Under the pieces are notes generated by a model. The model did not search any database. It was not told the DNA's origin and worked only from the letters and a program-made list of their open reading frames with translations. A stretch of DNA of 61,298 nucleotides, from assembly GCA_002706985.1 (NCBI GenBank), contig PAKP01000076.1, positions 1 to 61,298 of the forward strand, read 5' to 3'. The stretch is from Sneathiella sp. GTDB lineage: Bacteria > Pseudomonadota > Alphaproteobacteria > Sneathiellales > Sneathiellaceae. Every line of letters begins with the position of its first letter. Within the stretch, counting starts at the first letter, position 1. Positions 60,848 to 61,298 of the stretch are shown one piece after another. A program made the translations under genes and the position numbers.

Positions 60848-61298
60848 CGCGAAGCCGACCGCAATCAGCATCAGACCATACTGACTGGCGGTTGAGGCCG
60901 CCAGCAGGCGCTTGAGGTCACGTTCGGCAAGCGCAATCAGACCTGCCGCCACGGTAGTAATACCGCCCACCAGCCCAATAGCGAGCAAAACTTCCGGCGT
61001 CAGCAGCGGCGCTACACGGATCAGTAAAATGGCACCTGCTGCCACCAGTGTCGCCGAGTGCAACAACGCCGACACCGGTGTGGGCCCCGCCATGGCACGC
61101 ATAAGCCAGTCCTGGAGGGGGATCTGGGCAGACTTGCCCATGATAGCGAGCAGCAACAAAAGCCCGGCCGCCACGGCGGTGTCTCCGTCGACATTCAGGG
61201 TGGCGGCGATCTCGCTGGTGCCCGCCGCCCCCATGAGGGTGAATATCGCGATGTACAGACCAAGATCGGCACTGCGGGTGTAGAGAAAGGCACGGCTC
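60797..61298 (-). CDS. NuoL/MrpA-like proton-translocating subunit, partial and truncated
   Basis: Part of an ND5/NuoL-type membrane subunit (PF00361), open to the right window edge. The conserved proton-channel block is present: MGKSAQIPLQDWLMRAMAGP, then TPVSALLHSATLVAAGAILL, then AERDLKRLLAASTASQYGLM. The frame stops abruptly after [11 protein letters not shown], before the His/Lys-bearing helices that should follow, and overlaps the kinase gene by 51 nt. Either the gene decayed or two sequences were joined near 60,800. Confidence 0.8.
   Translation of the reverse strand, partial: SRAFLYTRSADLGLYIAIFTLMGAAGTSEIAATLNVDGDTAVAAGLLLLLAIMGKSAQIPLQDWLMRAMAGPTPVSALLHSATLVAAGAILLIRVAPLLTPEVLLAIGLVGGITTVAAGLIALAERDLKRLLAASTASQYGLMLIAVGFALVQADVLKPLLATLGS

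Overview
The window comes from a GC-rich alphaproteobacterium. The evidence is an RpoE/ChrR-type extracytoplasmic sigma/anti-sigma pair whose zinc ligands fall at the same residues as in Rhodobacter ChrR, a TamA/TamB pair, DUF6134-like and RT0821-type envelope proteins, and gene families typical of Alphaproteobacteria. I cannot fix the genus. Genes are dense, with many 1-8 nt stop/start overlaps. No stretch over 300 bases lacks a gene, and I saw no tRNA, rRNA, CRISPR array or insertion sequence.

Left part (1-17.8 kb), acyl-CoA metabolism. A minus-strand group encodes thiolase, a bifunctional hydratase/3-hydroxyacyl-CoA dehydrogenase and two overlapping acyl-CoA dehydrogenases (the last cut by the window edge). 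Next to it is a tightly overlapped four-gene minus operon (5556-11128): a GGT-like Ntn hydrolase without a signal peptide, a DUF482/FemAB-like acyltransferase, an alpha/beta thioesterase and an adenylating enzyme fused to a carrier protein. I recognise no known pathway in this set, and it is the best candidate here for an undescribed system. Then come a PanE-like reductase with an AMP-ligase, a hydroxyisobutyrate-dehydrogenase-like enzyme and another AMP-ligase.

Stress block (16.6-24.8 kb). An rpoE-chrR pair is divergent from an FAD oxidoreductase / DUF1365 / cyclopropane-synthase-family operon, with an SDR/NTF2 operon nearby. Three promoter-like sites share TGATCY, an 18-nt spacer and TA at the -10 position, so these units probably form one local regulon for lipid modification under oxidative (singlet oxygen) stress. 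An NsrR-like Rrf2 repressor then diverges from a group III truncated haemoglobin across a perfect 11-1-11 palindrome. 5-formyltetrahydrofolate cyclo-ligase and a lone PAS protein follow.

Centre (24.9-40.0 kb), one plus-strand operon of about 15 kb for an aryl polyene pigment. It holds a chain length factor, two ketosynthases, a ketoreductase, two hotdog dehydratases, two carrier proteins, an aryl ligase, two acyltransferase genes (one fused to a glycosyltransferase), a thioesterase, a LolA-like carrier, an MMPL exporter, a DUF3261 lipoprotein and a small leading lipoprotein. It also carries a flavin-dependent halogenase-like gene with an intact WxWxIP motif, so the product may be a halogenated, xanthomonadin-like aryl polyene.

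Right part (40-61.3 kb). A PilZ protein, two envelope proteins, TamA/TamB, a glycine-zipper surface protein, a crotonase, a lipocalin-like protein, a VOC protein, a c-type cytochrome, a DUF2238 membrane protein and a large MscS channel are followed by an AT-rich DUF4145 gene that looks acquired. A four-gene minus operon (hydrolase, NTF2, LysE exporter, GNAT) follows. A TAXI-type binding protein then lies 10 bases before a PAS sensor histidine kinase, with no TRAP permease. The window ends in a NuoL/MrpA-like gene that stops prematurely against the kinase gene, which is either a decayed gene or a chimeric join.
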